Origin: Candidatus Nanohalococcus occultus
Lineage (GTDB): Archaea > Nanohalarchaeota > Nanosalinia > Nanosalinales > Nanosalinaceae
Reading direction: 5' to 3'
Length of the DNA stretch: 64,000 bases
NCBI RefSeq assembly: GCF_029207735.1
Contig: NZ_CP104395.1
Coordinates: 540,692-604,691 of the forward strand
A program made the position numbers and the translations under genes. Under the pieces are notes generated by a model. It had not been told where the DNA came from, searched no databases, and saw nothing but the letters and a program-made list of their open reading frames with translations. Positions 1-8,561 of this stretch are shown one piece after another; positions within the stretch are counted from its first letter, which is position 1; every line of letters begins with the position of its first letter.

Positions 1-300
1 GGTTTTAATTTCTTTTTCCTCTAAGTCTGCTCTCTCAACGTTTTCATCACACCCGGTGAGATCCAGTACCTGGCAGTCGCCGTAGAAGTTTTCCAGGTCG
101 ATCTGTTTTACAGTCTCACCGTCTTCCTTGACGTGTTGGAGGGCATCGACGTGTGTGCCGGTATGGCTTCCAATACAGATCCTCGATTCGGTGGTAGAAT
201 CCTCCGGGATCTGCCTGTACCTTTCTATCTCCGGTGAAGGATTTCCAGGGTAAACCGGCATGTCCTCGGAGACCTCCATCGAGATATCTATTATTCGCAT
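1..300 (-). CDS. cyclase / kynurenine formamidase-like metal hydrolase (partial, C-terminus off left edge)
   Basis: The gene reads from 300 toward base 1 and stays open to the window edge, so only the first 100 residues are seen. Residues 46-56 hold the family signature HxGTHxDxxxH (His46, His50, Asp52, His56), the metal ligands of the cyclase/KynB fold. It starts MRIIDISMEV with the ATG at 300, and the family normally begins this way with the first strand. Known members hydrolyse amide or cyclic imide bonds; the substrate here cannot be told. The complete protein is expected to be about 200 residues. Confidence 0.8.
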   Translation of the reverse strand, partial: MRIIDISMEVSEDMPVYPGNPSPEIERYRQIPEDSTTESRICIGSHTGTHVDALQHVKEDGETVKQIDLENFYGDCQVLDLTGCDENVERADLEEKEIKT

Positions 301-344
301 AGGAAAAATTAGTCTCAGGAGACTTTAACATTTGACGAAGAGAG

Positions 345-749
345 CTAGACTTCGATATATCCGTCCTTAATGTCTTGGAGAACCGTTCCTGTGTGAAGAG
401 CCACTGCCAGCATCAGGAAAATCACCAGCAACGAGAGATCAACTCCGAACTCAAGGAAACCTACGGCCTCAAAATTCCTTGTGGAACCATAAAAGGCAGA
501 TAAACCTCCTACCAGACCTCCGAAAGCGCCTCCCCAGTAGTTCAGCCCATCCCTTCTAACAAATGCCAAAGGCAGGTCGAACTCATCGCTCAGCTTTTTC
601 ATCGAGTAAACTACCGCAGATATCCCCAGAACCGAAACCAGGAACCTGATCGGCGTATGAGCAAAGTAGCTAAGAACGCCGACAACCAGTACTGCGGCAA
701 AACCTGCGACTCCAAGCTTCTGATCCGATGTAACGTTTTCTAAAACCAT
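345..749 (-). CDS. four-helix membrane protein of unknown function
   Basis: A 134-residue protein with four hydrophobic stretches at about 14-31, 33-49, 70-90 and 101-122, the third rich in glycine (GGAFGGLVGG). There is a charged loop at 50-68 (KKLSDEFDL) and an acidic C-terminus. No catalytic or transport motif is recognisable. It lies 44 bases upstream of the cyclase gene on the same strand and may be cotranscribed with it. The ATG at 749 is the only sensible start. The reading frame and hydrophobic pattern support a real gene; the function is unknown. Confidence 0.65.
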   Translation of the reverse strand: MVLENVTSDQKLGVAGFAAVLVVGVLSYFAHTPIRFLVSVLGISAVVYSMKKLSDEFDLPLAFVRRDGLNYWGGAFGGLVGGLSAFYGSTRNFEAVGFLEFGVDLSLLVIFLMLAVALHTGTVLQDIKDGYIEV

Positions 750-794
750 AACAGAAGTTTTCCAGCCGGGTTTTTAACGTTTTTTGGCATAAGC

Positions 795-1310
795 CTAGCT
801 TTGAGACTCTTTAAGAAAACTTTCTCTGCCGCTGGCTTTCTTGTACCGTTTGTAACGACCTGGGTTTTTCTTCGAGTAGTCTTGGTGTTTCTCCTCGGCC
901 GGGAAAAACGTTGTAAACTCTTCGATAACTGTTGCTATCGGTTTTTCGAACCTCCCTGAGTTTTCAAGCCGTTGTCGGGATTCTTCCGCCTGTTTTCTCT
1001 GTTTTTCGTTGTGGAAATAGATGGCTGTGGTGTACTGGAAGCCTTTATCGGCGAACTGGCCGTCCGGGTCAGTCGGATCGATGTTTTTCCAGAAGATATC
1101 CAGTAGTTCGGAGTAAGATACAGTCTCAGGGTTAAACTTGAGCTGTACGGCCTCTCTGTGATCTGTTTTACCCGTGGAGACTTCAGAGTATTTTGCGTTT
1201 TTCTCTTCGCCGCCGGCATAGCCGCTTGTCGCTTCCAATACGCCCTCTGTCTCTTTGAGTACTGCTTCGATACACCAGAAACATCCTCCTGCGAAAGTCG
1301 CAGTCTTCAG
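795..1310 (-). CDS. msrA: peptide methionine sulfoxide reductase A, non-AUG start
   Basis: Reduces methionine-S-sulfoxide in proteins. The catalytic motif GGCFWC is present with the nucleophile Cys10 when translation begins at the CTG codon at 1310; the rest matches MsrA through the C-terminal HQDYSKKNPGRY region. No ATG, GTG or TTG precedes the motif in frame: the first TTG (1238) would remove the active site. Upstream in the same frame an ATG (1346) is followed after six codons by TAG (1326-1328), and that TAG overlaps a strong Shine-Dalgarno-like GGAGGT. The most economical reading is a CTG start about 12 bases after GGAGGT. A point mutation, a sequencing error or an upstream mini-ORF are alternatives. 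Confidence 0.85.
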   Translation of the reverse strand: MKTATFAGGCFWCIEAVLKETEGVLEATSGYAGGEEKNAKYSEVSTGKTDHREAVQLKFNPETVSYSELLDIFWKNIDPTDPDGQFADKGFQYTTAIYFHNEKQRKQAEESRQRLENSGRFEKPIATVIEEFTTFFPAEEKHQDYSKKNPGRYKRYKKASGRESFLKESQS

Positions 1311-1433
1311 ATCCTTACCGACCTCCTAATCTGACTCGGATGGCATACAGTATTAACGGGTTTTCAGAGTCTAAAAATGTGTGAACTGTGTGAAATCGTT
1401 ACGTTCAATAAGATTCAACAACCAGGCTACGGT

Positions 1434-2225
1434 ATGTCGAAGAAAATACTGATCACAGGCGCGAGCGGAACTGTCGGTACCGCAGCAGCAAAGCATCTAG
1501 CAAGCGAAGGACATTACGTTATAGGAGTGAGCAGATCGGTCGATGAAAACTGTTACTCCGAGTGCCATCAGCTGGATTTACTGGACGGAAAAGACCTTGA
1601 GAGACTGGAGGACGTTCTTGAAGACGTTGACGTGGTCTTCCACTTGGCTTGGAACGTCGGAGTTGAAAACTTCGATACCGGTGAAAAATGGCCTGGAAAC
1701 ATGGAGATGTATGAAAACGTGTTGAATGCGGCCGCAAAAGCAGAGGTATCAACCTTCATCAACGGATCTTCGATACACGCAGGCACAGGCTCGATACCGG
1801 CTTATACGGTCGAGGCGAGTCTGGAAGATACCCCGGAACCGTATCGTAGTAGCATTGATCCGGAAACCGACTTTGATCTCCGAAAAGAGGAACCTGAAAA
1901 ACTGCTTTCAGCGCTTGAAGACGATCCCGACAGTCCCTACGGAGAGTCAAAGGTTGAGACCGAACACGTACTCAGAGAGAAAGTTGAAGACGGCGTCTTC
2001 GAACTCGGAGTCAGCATAAGAATCGGAGGAGTCAACCCAGAAGACAAAAACGAGATAGAAGGAGAGCCTTACTACCCAAGTCTCTACTGGAGCCACGCAG
2101 ATCTAGGCCGAACAGTCGAAAGAATCGCAGACTCAAAGGAGAAAGGTTACTTCCAGTTCTACGGAGTCTCCGATAACCCGGGACGGATTTTCTCGATCGA
2201 GACCGTTTTCCACCCGGAAAACTGA
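1434..2225 (+). CDS. NAD-dependent epimerase/dehydratase (extended SDR)
   Basis: A 263-residue extended short-chain dehydrogenase. The nucleotide-binding motif GASGTVG lies at residues 9-15, and the catalytic Tyr-x3-Lys is YGESK with Tyr169 and Lys173; Ser131-Ser132 of NGSS in longer numbering is the probable catalytic serine region. Proteins of this class act on nucleotide sugars, but the short length and an inserted acidic stretch near 130-160 make the substrate uncertain. I chose the ATG at 1434 because the SDR fold begins there; the in-frame ATG at 1377 would add 19 residues rich in Cys with no counterpart in the family. It is convergent with the next gene, whose stop lies 3 bases away. 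Confidence 0.8.
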   Translation: MSKKILITGASGTVGTAAAKHLASEGHYVIGVSRSVDENCYSECHQLDLLDGKDLERLEDVLEDVDVVFHLAWNVGVENFDTGEKWPGNMEMYENVLNAAAKAEVSTFINGSSIHAGTGSIPAYTVEASLEDTPEPYRSSIDPETDFDLRKEEPEKLLSALEDDPDSPYGESKVETEHVLREKVEDGVFELGVSIRIGGVNPEDKNEIEGEPYYPSLYWSHADLGRTVERIADSKEKGYFQFYGVSDNPGRIFSIETVFHPEN

Positions 2226-2228
2226 GAT

Positions 2229-2705
2229 CTAGGTAGTGGCCGATTCCAACGCGGAGTCGGTCCCTACAGCGGCTTTATCTTCTTTAAGCTCAGTTACCGA
2301 GTCTATGCCTTCCGCTATTTCGCCGAGATAATCTGCCACATCCTGCTCCAGAGAAGAGCCAGAGGATTCAATTGAGGAAAGTTTTTCGTAAGCATCCTGT
2401 GCCTCCCGGTAGTTTTCCCGAGCGCTCTGAATATGATTTTTCGCCTCCGTGGCGGTTGCGTTGTCCAAAAGGTGACGTGCATTCCTTAGATCTTCATCGA
2501 TAGACTCCAGGGCAGAACATAGCTTTTCCGCGTTCTCTGAGAAACAGCAGTAAGGATTCTCGGAAAATTCATTTCCCGGCCTATAGCTGCCGACAATCGC
2601 ATCAAGGTGCTGTTCGTAAGCATCCGTTTTCCGTACCAATCCCGGTAAGTCTTCTCTAACATCTATCTGGTGAGTCCTGCCATCAAGATCTGTGGACTTT
2701 ATCAT
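2229..2705 (-). CDS. unknown acidic helical protein with CC motif
   Basis: A 158-residue protein of unknown function. It is strongly acidic and mostly predicted helical, with a likely coiled coil at about 60-115 (heptad-like SARENYREAQDAYEKL). A CysCys pair at 53-54 and Cys63 are its only cysteines, which is notable in a cysteine-poor proteome. No signal peptide or membrane segment is present. The ATG at 2705 follows a TATA-like TTTTAAAA stretch about 25 bases upstream, so the message may be leaderless. It is convergent with the epimerase gene. Confidence 0.6.
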   Translation of the reverse strand: MIKSTDLDGRTHQIDVREDLPGLVRKTDAYEQHLDAIVGSYRPGNEFSENPYCCFSENAEKLCSALESIDEDLRNARHLLDNATATEAKNHIQSARENYREAQDAYEKLSSIESSGSSLEQDVADYLGEIAEGIDSVTELKEDKAAVGTDSALESATT

Positions 2706-2808
2706 ATGTGAAGTTGTTCACTCGTTTTAAAAAAGTTTTTCGGCGGGTAGAAGAATCTCTGAGAGAAAATCAAACCTAGATTTGATCTTTCTCTTCTTTC
2801 CCGCCGGT

Positions 2809-3504
2809 TTAGGCTATGCCCAGTAACCTTCTGGATATGTTGGAAGCAGGTATGGACAGCAGTAGGTAATAGCCCAGCCAGTTGATAGCGCTACCTGCTA
2901 GCGGCAAACTGAAGGGTAGATCAAGGAAGTCAGCGTTTAAGCTGAGTTTTGCTTGGCGCCCATCTGTCTTAAACTTCTGAAGCTGCCACCTACTGCCTAC
3001 GGCGTAAAAGGATTCTCCTACCTCTGCTTTCTGATCCCGAAGCTCCAAAACAGGTTTGGAAACATTTCTTACTATCAACTGATCTTCTCTCCCGGCATAG
3101 TTCAAACTTCCTCTGTAAGTATGGTTTGAGGTCCGGTTCATATTTACAGTCGGAGAGTAAGTAGCCCTCAGCCATGGGAAAAAGAGTATGCTAACCAACA
3201 TGATTACGAGTATCGGTTTGAAGTTCACAACCATCATTTTCTGCTGGAGAGACATTGCCTTTTTCTGATGGCGCGCTGTTTTCTGCTCGTCTTCGGCAGC
3301 CTGGGCCTTGGACTGATGTTCGTTCATACGCTCTTCAATTCTTTTAATTTTCTCGTGATCGCCGATATACCAATGAATCACAGAATAAAATCCTGCCAGA
3401 GTTACCGCAAATATTCCAAGCCCTATATGATGTTCTAGAGCCAAAAGCGGCTGAAAAACTGTGCTATAGGCTGCGTAAAGATTTGAGACCATCGTTGATA
3501 TCAT
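2809..3504 (-). CDS. DUF106 / EMC3-like YidC-superfamily membrane insertase
   Basis: A 231-residue archaeal member of the Oxa1/YidC/EMC3 superfamily (DUF106), thought to insert proteins into the membrane. It has an N-terminal membrane segment at about 27-46, a long charged coiled coil at 50-90 (the ribosome-facing hairpin in the family), a second membrane segment at 97-113, and a third near 203-221. The extracytoplasmic domain between helices two and three is basic and beta-rich. The gene begins one base after the secY stop, so both are made from one message. This coupling to SecY agrees with a role beside the translocon. Confidence 0.8.
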   Translation of the reverse strand: MISTMVSNLYAAYSTVFQPLLALEHHIGLGIFAVTLAGFYSVIHWYIGDHEKIKRIEERMNEHQSKAQAAEDEQKTARHQKKAMSLQQKMMVVNFKPILVIMLVSILFFPWLRATYSPTVNMNRTSNHTYRGSLNYAGREDQLIVRNVSKPVLELRDQKAEVGESFYAVGSRWQLQKFKTDGRQAKLSLNADFLDLPFSLPLAGSAINWLGYYLLLSIPASNISRRLLGIA

Positions 3505-3505
3505 T

Positions 3506-4885
3506 CTAGCTGAAAAACTCCTTCATAGATGGATGTAGTTCTTCCATGTGCTTTTGAGCCAGCTGTTCATACATCTGATACATTATCATGACTGTCAGCA
3601 GGATTCCCGTACCGCTTATAGACGGATTTGTTTCATTCGCGAAGGCCGCAATTAGACCTACCGTAGCTCCCGACATCACAGTTAGAGCAGGTATGTACCG
3701 GTTTAACACCTTCTTGATTACACGGGTGTCTCTACGGAATCCTGGGACCTTCATACCCGTGTTTTGGATCTGCTGAGCTACAGTTTCCGCATCCTGCCCC
3801 GAAGTCCTCATCCAGAAAACCGAGAAAACTGCTCCGCCCACCATGTAAAACGTATCATAGACCAAGAAATGGATAATATCTTTGAAACCTACTGCTTCAA
3901 GCCCTACACCTATTAGGTTTGATACCACGTTTGTCGGCGCAGTCAGATACCAGTCTATACCTGATATGGCGTGGCCGTTTGAGAAACATCCAAGGACCGA
4001 GCATCCGTTAGGACCGGCGAGCGTAGAACCCAGGATCTGGAAATTTGATATTAGAGCTGCTAAGAGTATTACAGGCATGTTTGAGGTGTAGAGGAATTTC
4101 AGAGGCCATTTCTGCCCGAAACCCCTTACATTTCCAAGCGTTAACGGTATTTCCACTCTCATAGACTGAAGATATACTGCCGCTGAGAAAACTATCAGAA
4201 CAGAGGCCACAGGTATCAGAGTAGTAATTTCAAGCGTTGTGGCAAACTTGAACAGCTGTCCTACAGGTGTGCCGCCAACAACCCAGAAAAGACGGCCTGT
4301 AGATGCCAGAGGAGATATTAGAGAGACGTAAAGCGATTTCGCGACCCCTGCGGCAATAAGAAGGCTTACGCCGGATCCGAAACCCCATTTTTGGACAAGA
4401 TCATCCATCAAGATGATCAGCCAGGCTCCAAGAGTTATCTGCCCCGCGAGTAAAACCACTAGGAAAGGATCTCCTGCTATATTTCCAAAGGTACCGGCAA
4501 GAACATAGCCTAAGGCTTCTATAACGGCAAGCGAGTAAGCAAGCACTTTCTGACTTGCCTGGAATATCGCTTTTCCTTCACCTGTGTTTGTATTCCAGCC
4601 TAGTAGCTCGGATCCTACAAGCATCTGTAGTATAATACTTGAGGTGACGATCGGACCGATACCCAATGTCAGTATAGTTCCTATTTGAGCGCCTAGAAGT
4701 GTTTGGTATGTCTGGAACTGCTGTATTGCCTGTTGTACCGAGGCCGAATTAGCGCCGTAGAGAGGTATGGCTCCCATCAGGAAATAGAGTGCGATTACAA
4801 CACCTGTCCAAGTCATCATTTCTTTCAAAGACTGTTCTTGTTCCGGCTCTCTGACACTAGGTAAAAAACCGGCTACCTTCAACAC
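3506..4885 (-). CDS. secY: preprotein translocase subunit SecY
   Basis: Central pore of the Sec translocon, 459 residues and about ten membrane helices. The N-terminus contains the typical region ending in AIPLYG, and later GFGSGVSLLIAAGV and the cytoplasmic loop RNPGF-type basic segment (VPGFRRDTRVIKKVLNRYIP) are present, as expected for SecY. An extracytoplasmic plug/loop with two cysteines (PNGCSVLGC) is unusual. The GTG at 4885 is the likely start, giving an N-terminus that fits the family. In many archaea secY lies at the end of the ribosomal spc operon; here it is only followed by the DUF106 insertase. Confidence 0.95.
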   Translation of the reverse strand: MLKVAGFLPSVREPEQEQSLKEMMTWTGVVIALYFLMGAIPLYGANSASVQQAIQQFQTYQTLLGAQIGTILTLGIGPIVTSSIILQMLVGSELLGWNTNTGEGKAIFQASQKVLAYSLAVIEALGYVLAGTFGNIAGDPFLVVLLAGQITLGAWLIILMDDLVQKWGFGSGVSLLIAAGVAKSLYVSLISPLASTGRLFWVVGGTPVGQLFKFATTLEITTLIPVASVLIVFSAAVYLQSMRVEIPLTLGNVRGFGQKWPLKFLYTSNMPVILLAALISNFQILGSTLAGPNGCSVLGCFSNGHAISGIDWYLTAPTNVVSNLIGVGLEAVGFKDIIHFLVYDTFYMVGGAVFSVFWMRTSGQDAETVAQQIQNTGMKVPGFRRDTRVIKKVLNRYIPALTVMSGATVGLIAAFANETNPSISGTGILLTVMIMYQMYEQLAQKHMEELHPSMKEFFS

Positions 4886-5085
4886 TGTGGAATCTGACGT
4901 TTTTAACCACCGGAAAAACCATCAACCGAAAATGCTTTTATCCTCCTGCTGAACAAATTTTGGGGTAAATTGGGTGTGGAAATAAGAAGTTATGAATACT
5001 TTCCAACTTACTTTTATTGTATCTGGCTGAAACTGACTAAATCAGGAAACCCAGAGAAAAACCCCGGTTAACACTCGATGGAAAA

Positions 5086-5379
5086 ATGGACGATTTTGAA
5101 AAAATGCTACGATGGCTCGTTGAAGGCACCAAAGGAGGAGAAAACAGGCTGAGAATAATCATAGCTCTTTCAAATGGACCGATGAACACCAACAGGCTGT
5201 CAGACTATCTGAATCTAGACTACAAGACCGTATCCCACCATCTTGAACGACTAGAGAAGAATAACATAGTTGAGATAATGGGAAAAGGTTACGGCAAAAA
5301 CTACTTTCTTACCCGGGAAACAGAGAAGAACATGGATATAATCAAAGAAGTTAGAGAAAAAACAGGTGTACAACTGTGA
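5086..5379 (+). CDS. winged helix-turn-helix transcriptional regulator (ArsR-like)
   Basis: A 97-residue DNA-binding protein. Residues 15-75 form a winged helix: helix at 20-30 (RIIIALSNGPMN), recognition helix around 46-58 (DYKTVSHHLERL), and a wing at 62-76 with the pattern GKGYGKNYFLT. There are no cysteine metal ligands, so it is not a classical ArsR metal sensor. It overlaps the next gene by a GTGA junction and is surely cotranscribed with that membrane protein. Such regulator plus small membrane protein pairs are common in salt-loving archaea; the signal they respond to is unknown. Confidence 0.8.
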   Translation: MDDFEKMLRWLVEGTKGGENRLRIIIALSNGPMNTNRLSDYLNLDYKTVSHHLERLEKNNIVEIMGKGYGKNYFLTRETEKNMDIIKEVREKTGVQL

Positions 5380-5765
5380 AATCAAGAAACTACCTCCACA
5401 CCCTAGTGATCGGCGCATTAATAGCCGCCGGCCTAGCTACATTAACAGCTAGAACAGTCATGGCAAACACTATGGAAGCAGTTGAAACTGTTTTACTAGC
5501 CGAAGTTTTTCTTTCAACTTTCAACATAGTCCTGCTCTCTGCGCTAACCGCGAACTACCTTAAAATGACTAGAAAACTTTCCACGCCAATGACAAGAAGC
5601 CTTCTAATCTTCAGCTCAGCACTTACACTCTATGCGGTCACATCCAGCCCCATAATCCACTACATGCTTAATATAAATCCTATAAACATCGGGCCGTTAA
5701 CCTACATCCCCGAAATCTTTGTGACAATCGCATCACTGACCCTTCTCTATCAAAACTACCGTTGA
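5376..5765 (+). CDS. four-helix membrane protein paired with wHTH regulator
   Basis: A 129-residue integral membrane protein with hydrophobic segments at about 8-28, 40-62, 72-92 and 106-125. It starts at GTG (5376), overlapping the TGA of the winged-helix gene, so translation is coupled. No transport or enzymatic motif is seen. From its position I infer that it may sense the membrane state or modulate the regulator, but this is only guilt by association. Confidence 0.7.
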   Translation: MKSRNYLHTLVIGALIAAGLATLTARTVMANTMEAVETVLLAEVFLSTFNIVLLSALTANYLKMTRKLSTPMTRSLLIFSSALTLYAVTSSPIIHYMLNINPINIGPLTYIPEIFVTIASLTLLYQNYR

Positions 5766-5886
5766 ACAAGGAACGACGGTACGGACAGGGTTAGAAAATC
5801 GGGTGTACAAAAACCGACCGACACGTATCATGAGACAAGCCAAACTATGAAACGTCATTAAAAATAAGCGGTTCGCAGTTAATCCT

Positions 5887-6495
5887 GTGAGAAAATTCTT
5901 GTTGGCCGGCTTAATCCTTCTCCTTGTGTCAGTTGTTACAGGTTTAATCGCTGCCGGAGGACACAATCCTGAAGACGCAGCACAAAAATCCGATGCCGTA
6001 ATTTACGGAGCGGTATCCAGCATCTCTGAATCCGGAGAAGTTACAGAGCATCATCCTGTCAAGATAGACGTGATAGATGCTTTCAAAGGGAACAAAACCG
6101 AACTACTCGGGAGGGATCTGTCAAACACAGTAACAGTTCAAGTCAAAGGAACAGAAAGAATGGATGTTTCCACCGCCGCGGATTTTACTGAAGGAGAAGA
6201 AGTCGTAGTAATGCTGGAAGAACAGAGCGGCCGCTACTATATGACTACAGGTTACGCTACCAAGTACGAAGTCTCCAATAACAACACCCTCCAGCTCGTA
6301 GCACCTGAACGCAAAAACATTACTGTGGCCCAAATGGAGAGCATGGTGGAGAATTCTACCACTGTTTCTCATCATCGACGCCAGGAAAACAACAGTTCTG
6401 GAAACTCTGTAACAGATGAAGACATGGAACTTCCTTGGACCGCCCACCTCAATAATTTCCTCGAAGACGTGTACAGCCTCTTCAAAAACCTTTAA
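5887..6495 (+). CDS. secreted or membrane-anchored protein of unknown function
   Basis: A 202-residue protein with an N-terminal signal sequence (MRKFLLAGLILLLVSVVTGL, residues 1-20, followed by IAAGG). The rest is a beta-rich acidic domain with several possible N-glycosylation sites (NKT, NNT, NIT, NST, NNSS), consistent with export in a halophilic archaeon. The region at 28-110 (SDAVIYGAVSSI ... VVVMLEE) looks like a small beta-barrel. It starts at GTG (5887). No family was recognised. The end of the gene lies 57 bases before tRNA-Gly, which is on the other strand. Confidence 0.65.
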   Translation: MRKFLLAGLILLLVSVVTGLIAAGGHNPEDAAQKSDAVIYGAVSSISESGEVTEHHPVKIDVIDAFKGNKTELLGRDLSNTVTVQVKGTERMDVSTAADFTEGEEVVVMLEEQSGRYYMTTGYATKYEVSNNNTLQLVAPERKNITVAQMESMVENSTTVSHHRRQENNSSGNSVTDEDMELPWTAHLNNFLEDVYSLFKNL

Positions 6496-6552
6496 ACACT
6501 CAAAACTAGCTTAACCTTCTCAAACACCCGAAACCAATTACCAAAGATAAAG

Positions 6553-6624
6553 TGCGGCGTCCGGGATTTGAACCCGGGTTGCTGGCTTGGAAGGCCAGAG
6601 TCTTAGCCACTGGACCAACACCGC
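6553..6624 (-). tRNA. tRNA-Gly(UCC)
   Basis: Reading the minus strand from 6624, the acceptor arm GCGGUGU pairs with ACGCCGC, followed by discriminator A at 6553. The anticodon arm is CUGGC-CUUCCAA-GCCAG with anticodon UCC, which reads GGA and probably other glycine codons. The T arm is CCCGG-GUUCAAAU-type with the usual TTCAAAT loop. CCA is not encoded. There is no intron. The length is 72 bases. Confidence 0.95.
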
Positions 6625-6779
6625 GAAACTGCTGTCAGTTTCAGCAACAGAAGCCACAAAGAGTGGCTTTCTCAATATGCTGTATATGGAAAAATAGGCG
6701 CTAGGGTTAAAAAGGGATGGTATTCTAGTTTCCCGGAAGAAACTTGTTTCTAATAAGACTAGTCTGATATAGAGTTAAC

Positions 6780-7706
6780 GTGACAGAAGACGTTGAAGAT
6801 CTGGTTATTGTCGGTGGGTCGGCGGCAGCGCTGACAGCAGCAATCTATGCGAAAAGAAGCGGAGTGAGTGTAACGGTCGTTACCGATGGTTACGGTGGAC
6901 AGATAAACAATACTGATGTAGTTGAAAACTACTTAGGGTTTAAATCGATCTCCGGTCCAGATCTAGCGGAAAAGTACGTCGAACACATGCGTGAATACGA
7001 TATTAACGAAGAAGTCGGAGACAAGGTAACCGACATCAGAAAGAAAGACGGCATTTTCGAAGTTGAGACCGAGGGAGGGAAAGTGATTGAAGGAAACTCT
7101 GTTATTGTCTGTACAGGAGGCTCTCGCAGACACCTGAATGTGCCGGGCGAAGACGAGTTCAACAACCGCGGAGTTGCCTACTGTGCGGTATGTGACGGCC
7201 CTCTGTATGAAGGCGAGGAGGTCGCGGTTATCGGCGGCGGATACGCTGGCACGGAAGCAGCGGATTACCTATCCGATGTCGCATCGAAGGTTTATCTGCT
7301 TTCCAGAAGCGGTGAGCTGAAAGGAGAGGAAATCACAATCCAGAAAGTTTTGAACGATGAGAACGTTGAGATCATCCGCGGAGCCGACACCAAGGAATTT
7401 TACGGAGAGAACCTATTAGATGGCGTTCGTTACGAGCAGGACGGAGAACTCAAGGAACTGGAGGTTACCGGCGCCTTCATCGAGATCGGTACGGTGCCAA
7501 ACAGTCAGATAACAGACCTAGTTGAGACCGACGATTCCGGGTACATCAAAGTCGATGAAGAGTTCGAGACCTCTACCGCCGGTCTTTTCGCCGCCGGGGA
7601 CGTAACGGATAAAGGAATCCAGCAGCTCTCAGTTTCCTCCGGACAGGGATGTATGGCAGGTTTAAACGCAGCAGACTACATCAAACAACAGAGGCACTCG
7701 GAATGA
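6780..7706 (+). CDS. trxB: thioredoxin reductase (FAD/NAD(P)-dependent)
   Basis: A 308-residue low-molecular-weight thioredoxin reductase. The N-terminal FAD motif is a variant, GGSAAALTA (residues 12-20) instead of GxGxxG/A. The redox-active pair is Cys135-Ala-Val-Cys138 in CAVCDG, and a second nucleotide-binding motif GGGYAG lies near 152-157. The C-terminal FAD-binding signature AAGDVTDKG lies near 271-279. It keeps a reduced thioredoxin-type pool in the cytoplasm. It starts at GTG (6780). The TGA stop overlaps the ATG of the next gene, so at least three genes form one operon. Confidence 0.93.
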   Translation: MTEDVEDLVIVGGSAAALTAAIYAKRSGVSVTVVTDGYGGQINNTDVVENYLGFKSISGPDLAEKYVEHMREYDINEEVGDKVTDIRKKDGIFEVETEGGKVIEGNSVIVCTGGSRRHLNVPGEDEFNNRGVAYCAVCDGPLYEGEEVAVIGGGYAGTEAADYLSDVASKVYLLSRSGELKGEEITIQKVLNDENVEIIRGADTKEFYGENLLDGVRYEQDGELKELEVTGAFIEIGTVPNSQITDLVETDDSGYIKVDEEFETSTAGLFAAGDVTDKGIQQLSVSSGQGCMAGLNAADYIKQQRHSE

Positions 7707-7981
7707 TAGAAGAACACAGCAACATGAAAAATTCCTGGACTTCTCCAACCAACCCGGAGATCGCGGACAAGGAATACAGCCCATGGGAAGACAGCCGCTA
7801 CAGTCTAGAAGAGCTTGAAGAAGACGTATACAACGAGTTCAACAACCCGGCTGGAAGCCCGGAGCTAGCCGCAAACGTCTACCGGGAGATCACCGCCCGT
7901 CTAACCGAGGAAGAGTACGTTACCGGAGAAGACATCTTAGAGGAGAAAACACCGAGGCGGTTCGTCGAGGACTGGAGCTAA
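7703..7981 (+). CDS. small acidic protein of unknown function, trxB operon
   Basis: A 92-residue very acidic protein, start ATG at 7703 overlapping the trxB stop and its own TAA overlapping the ATG of the zinc-finger gene (TAATG). It has no cysteine and no recognised domain. The pattern of Glu-rich helices (SLEELEEDVYNEF) interrupted by Pro and Gly suggests a helical bundle. The longer frame beginning at 7649 lies inside trxB and is less likely. Its tight coupling on both sides supports that it is translated. Confidence 0.6.
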   Translation: MIEEHSNMKNSWTSPTNPEIADKEYSPWEDSRYSLEELEEDVYNEFNNPAGSPELAANVYREITARLTEEEYVTGEDILEEKTPRRFVEDWS

Positions 7982-8226
7982 TGGCACGGGAAACCAAGAT
8001 GACTAAATGCGTTTTCTGCGGGGAAAACGCGACCAAGCAAAACAGCGCCGGCCAACCGGTATGTAAAGAATGTAGAGAAAAAGAACCGAGAGACGTTGCC
8101 TGCCCGGACTGTGGAATGCCGATGAAGATTAAAGAAGGACGGTACGGATACTTCTGGGGCTGTGAAGGCTACCCTCAATGTCAGAAAACCTACCAGATCG
8201 AAGCACTGGTAGAGGAAGAGGACTAG
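7981..8226 (+). CDS. topoisomerase-type zinc finger protein
   Basis: An 81-residue protein with two zinc-binding units. The first is a CxxC...CxxC ribbon at about 10-36 (CVFCGENATK ... VCKECREK). The second, residues 42-70, has CPDCGMPMKI followed by FWGCEGYPQC, the pattern of the C-terminal zinc finger of bacterial topoisomerase IA that binds single-stranded DNA. It is too short to be a topoisomerase itself. It is third in the trxB operon, and thiol-dependent metal sites next to thioredoxin reductase make functional sense. Confidence 0.75.
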   Translation: MARETKMTKCVFCGENATKQNSAGQPVCKECREKEPRDVACPDCGMPMKIKEGRYGYFWGCEGYPQCQKTYQIEALVEEED

Positions 8227-8241
8227 GAAGTAATGGCGATC

Positions 8242-8433
8242 TCAGAGAGTTTCTTCTAAATCTACAGCAACCTCGAGATCCGCTGTTAACCATGTTGTAG
8301 TGAGGTTATCAGCATCAGGATCATAAATAGTCACTTCGCTCGGATCGTCTGGATCATCAAGCCTGCGCTCTAATTCATAAGGTTCTGAAGGTTCTAGGTT
8401 ATAATCTCCGTTATTGTTGTAGTCCATACACAT
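8242..8433 (-). CDS. possible small acidic protein with EF-hand-like start
   Basis: A 63-residue frame, very acidic, with an N-terminal stretch DYNNNGDYNLEPSE that resembles a calcium-binding EF-hand or dockerin loop (D-x-N-x-G-D-x-x-x-x-x-E). The frame lies between the trxB operon and tRNA-Arg with no competing gene. The acidity agrees with the proteome, but there is no clear ribosome binding site, so it may not be translated. Confidence 0.4.
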   Translation of the reverse strand: MCMDYNNNGDYNLEPSEPYELERRLDDPDDPSEVTIYDPDADNLTTTWLTADLEVAVDLEETL

Positions 8434-8527
8434 CCAAGCACATCCAAGTTTTAATTACTTTTTGGTAACACTGTACATGCTTCGTTCTCGTGACCAGCGA
8501 TGTTACAATAGCAGAACTTCCAAACCC

Positions 8528-8536
8528 TTATTTAAG
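8528..8536 (+). promoter_or_regulatory. TATA box of tRNA-Arg
   Basis: TTATTTAAG is centred 30 bases upstream of the first tRNA base (8562), the normal distance for an archaeal TATA box. Confidence 0.6.
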
Positions 8537-8561
8537 ACTCCTCACCGAGAATTGGTTTACA

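Noticed and set aside
1377-1433. Longer start for the epimerase with Cys-rich N-terminus
   Set aside because: The Rossmann fold begins at the ATG at 1434; the extra 19 residues have no counterpart in the family.
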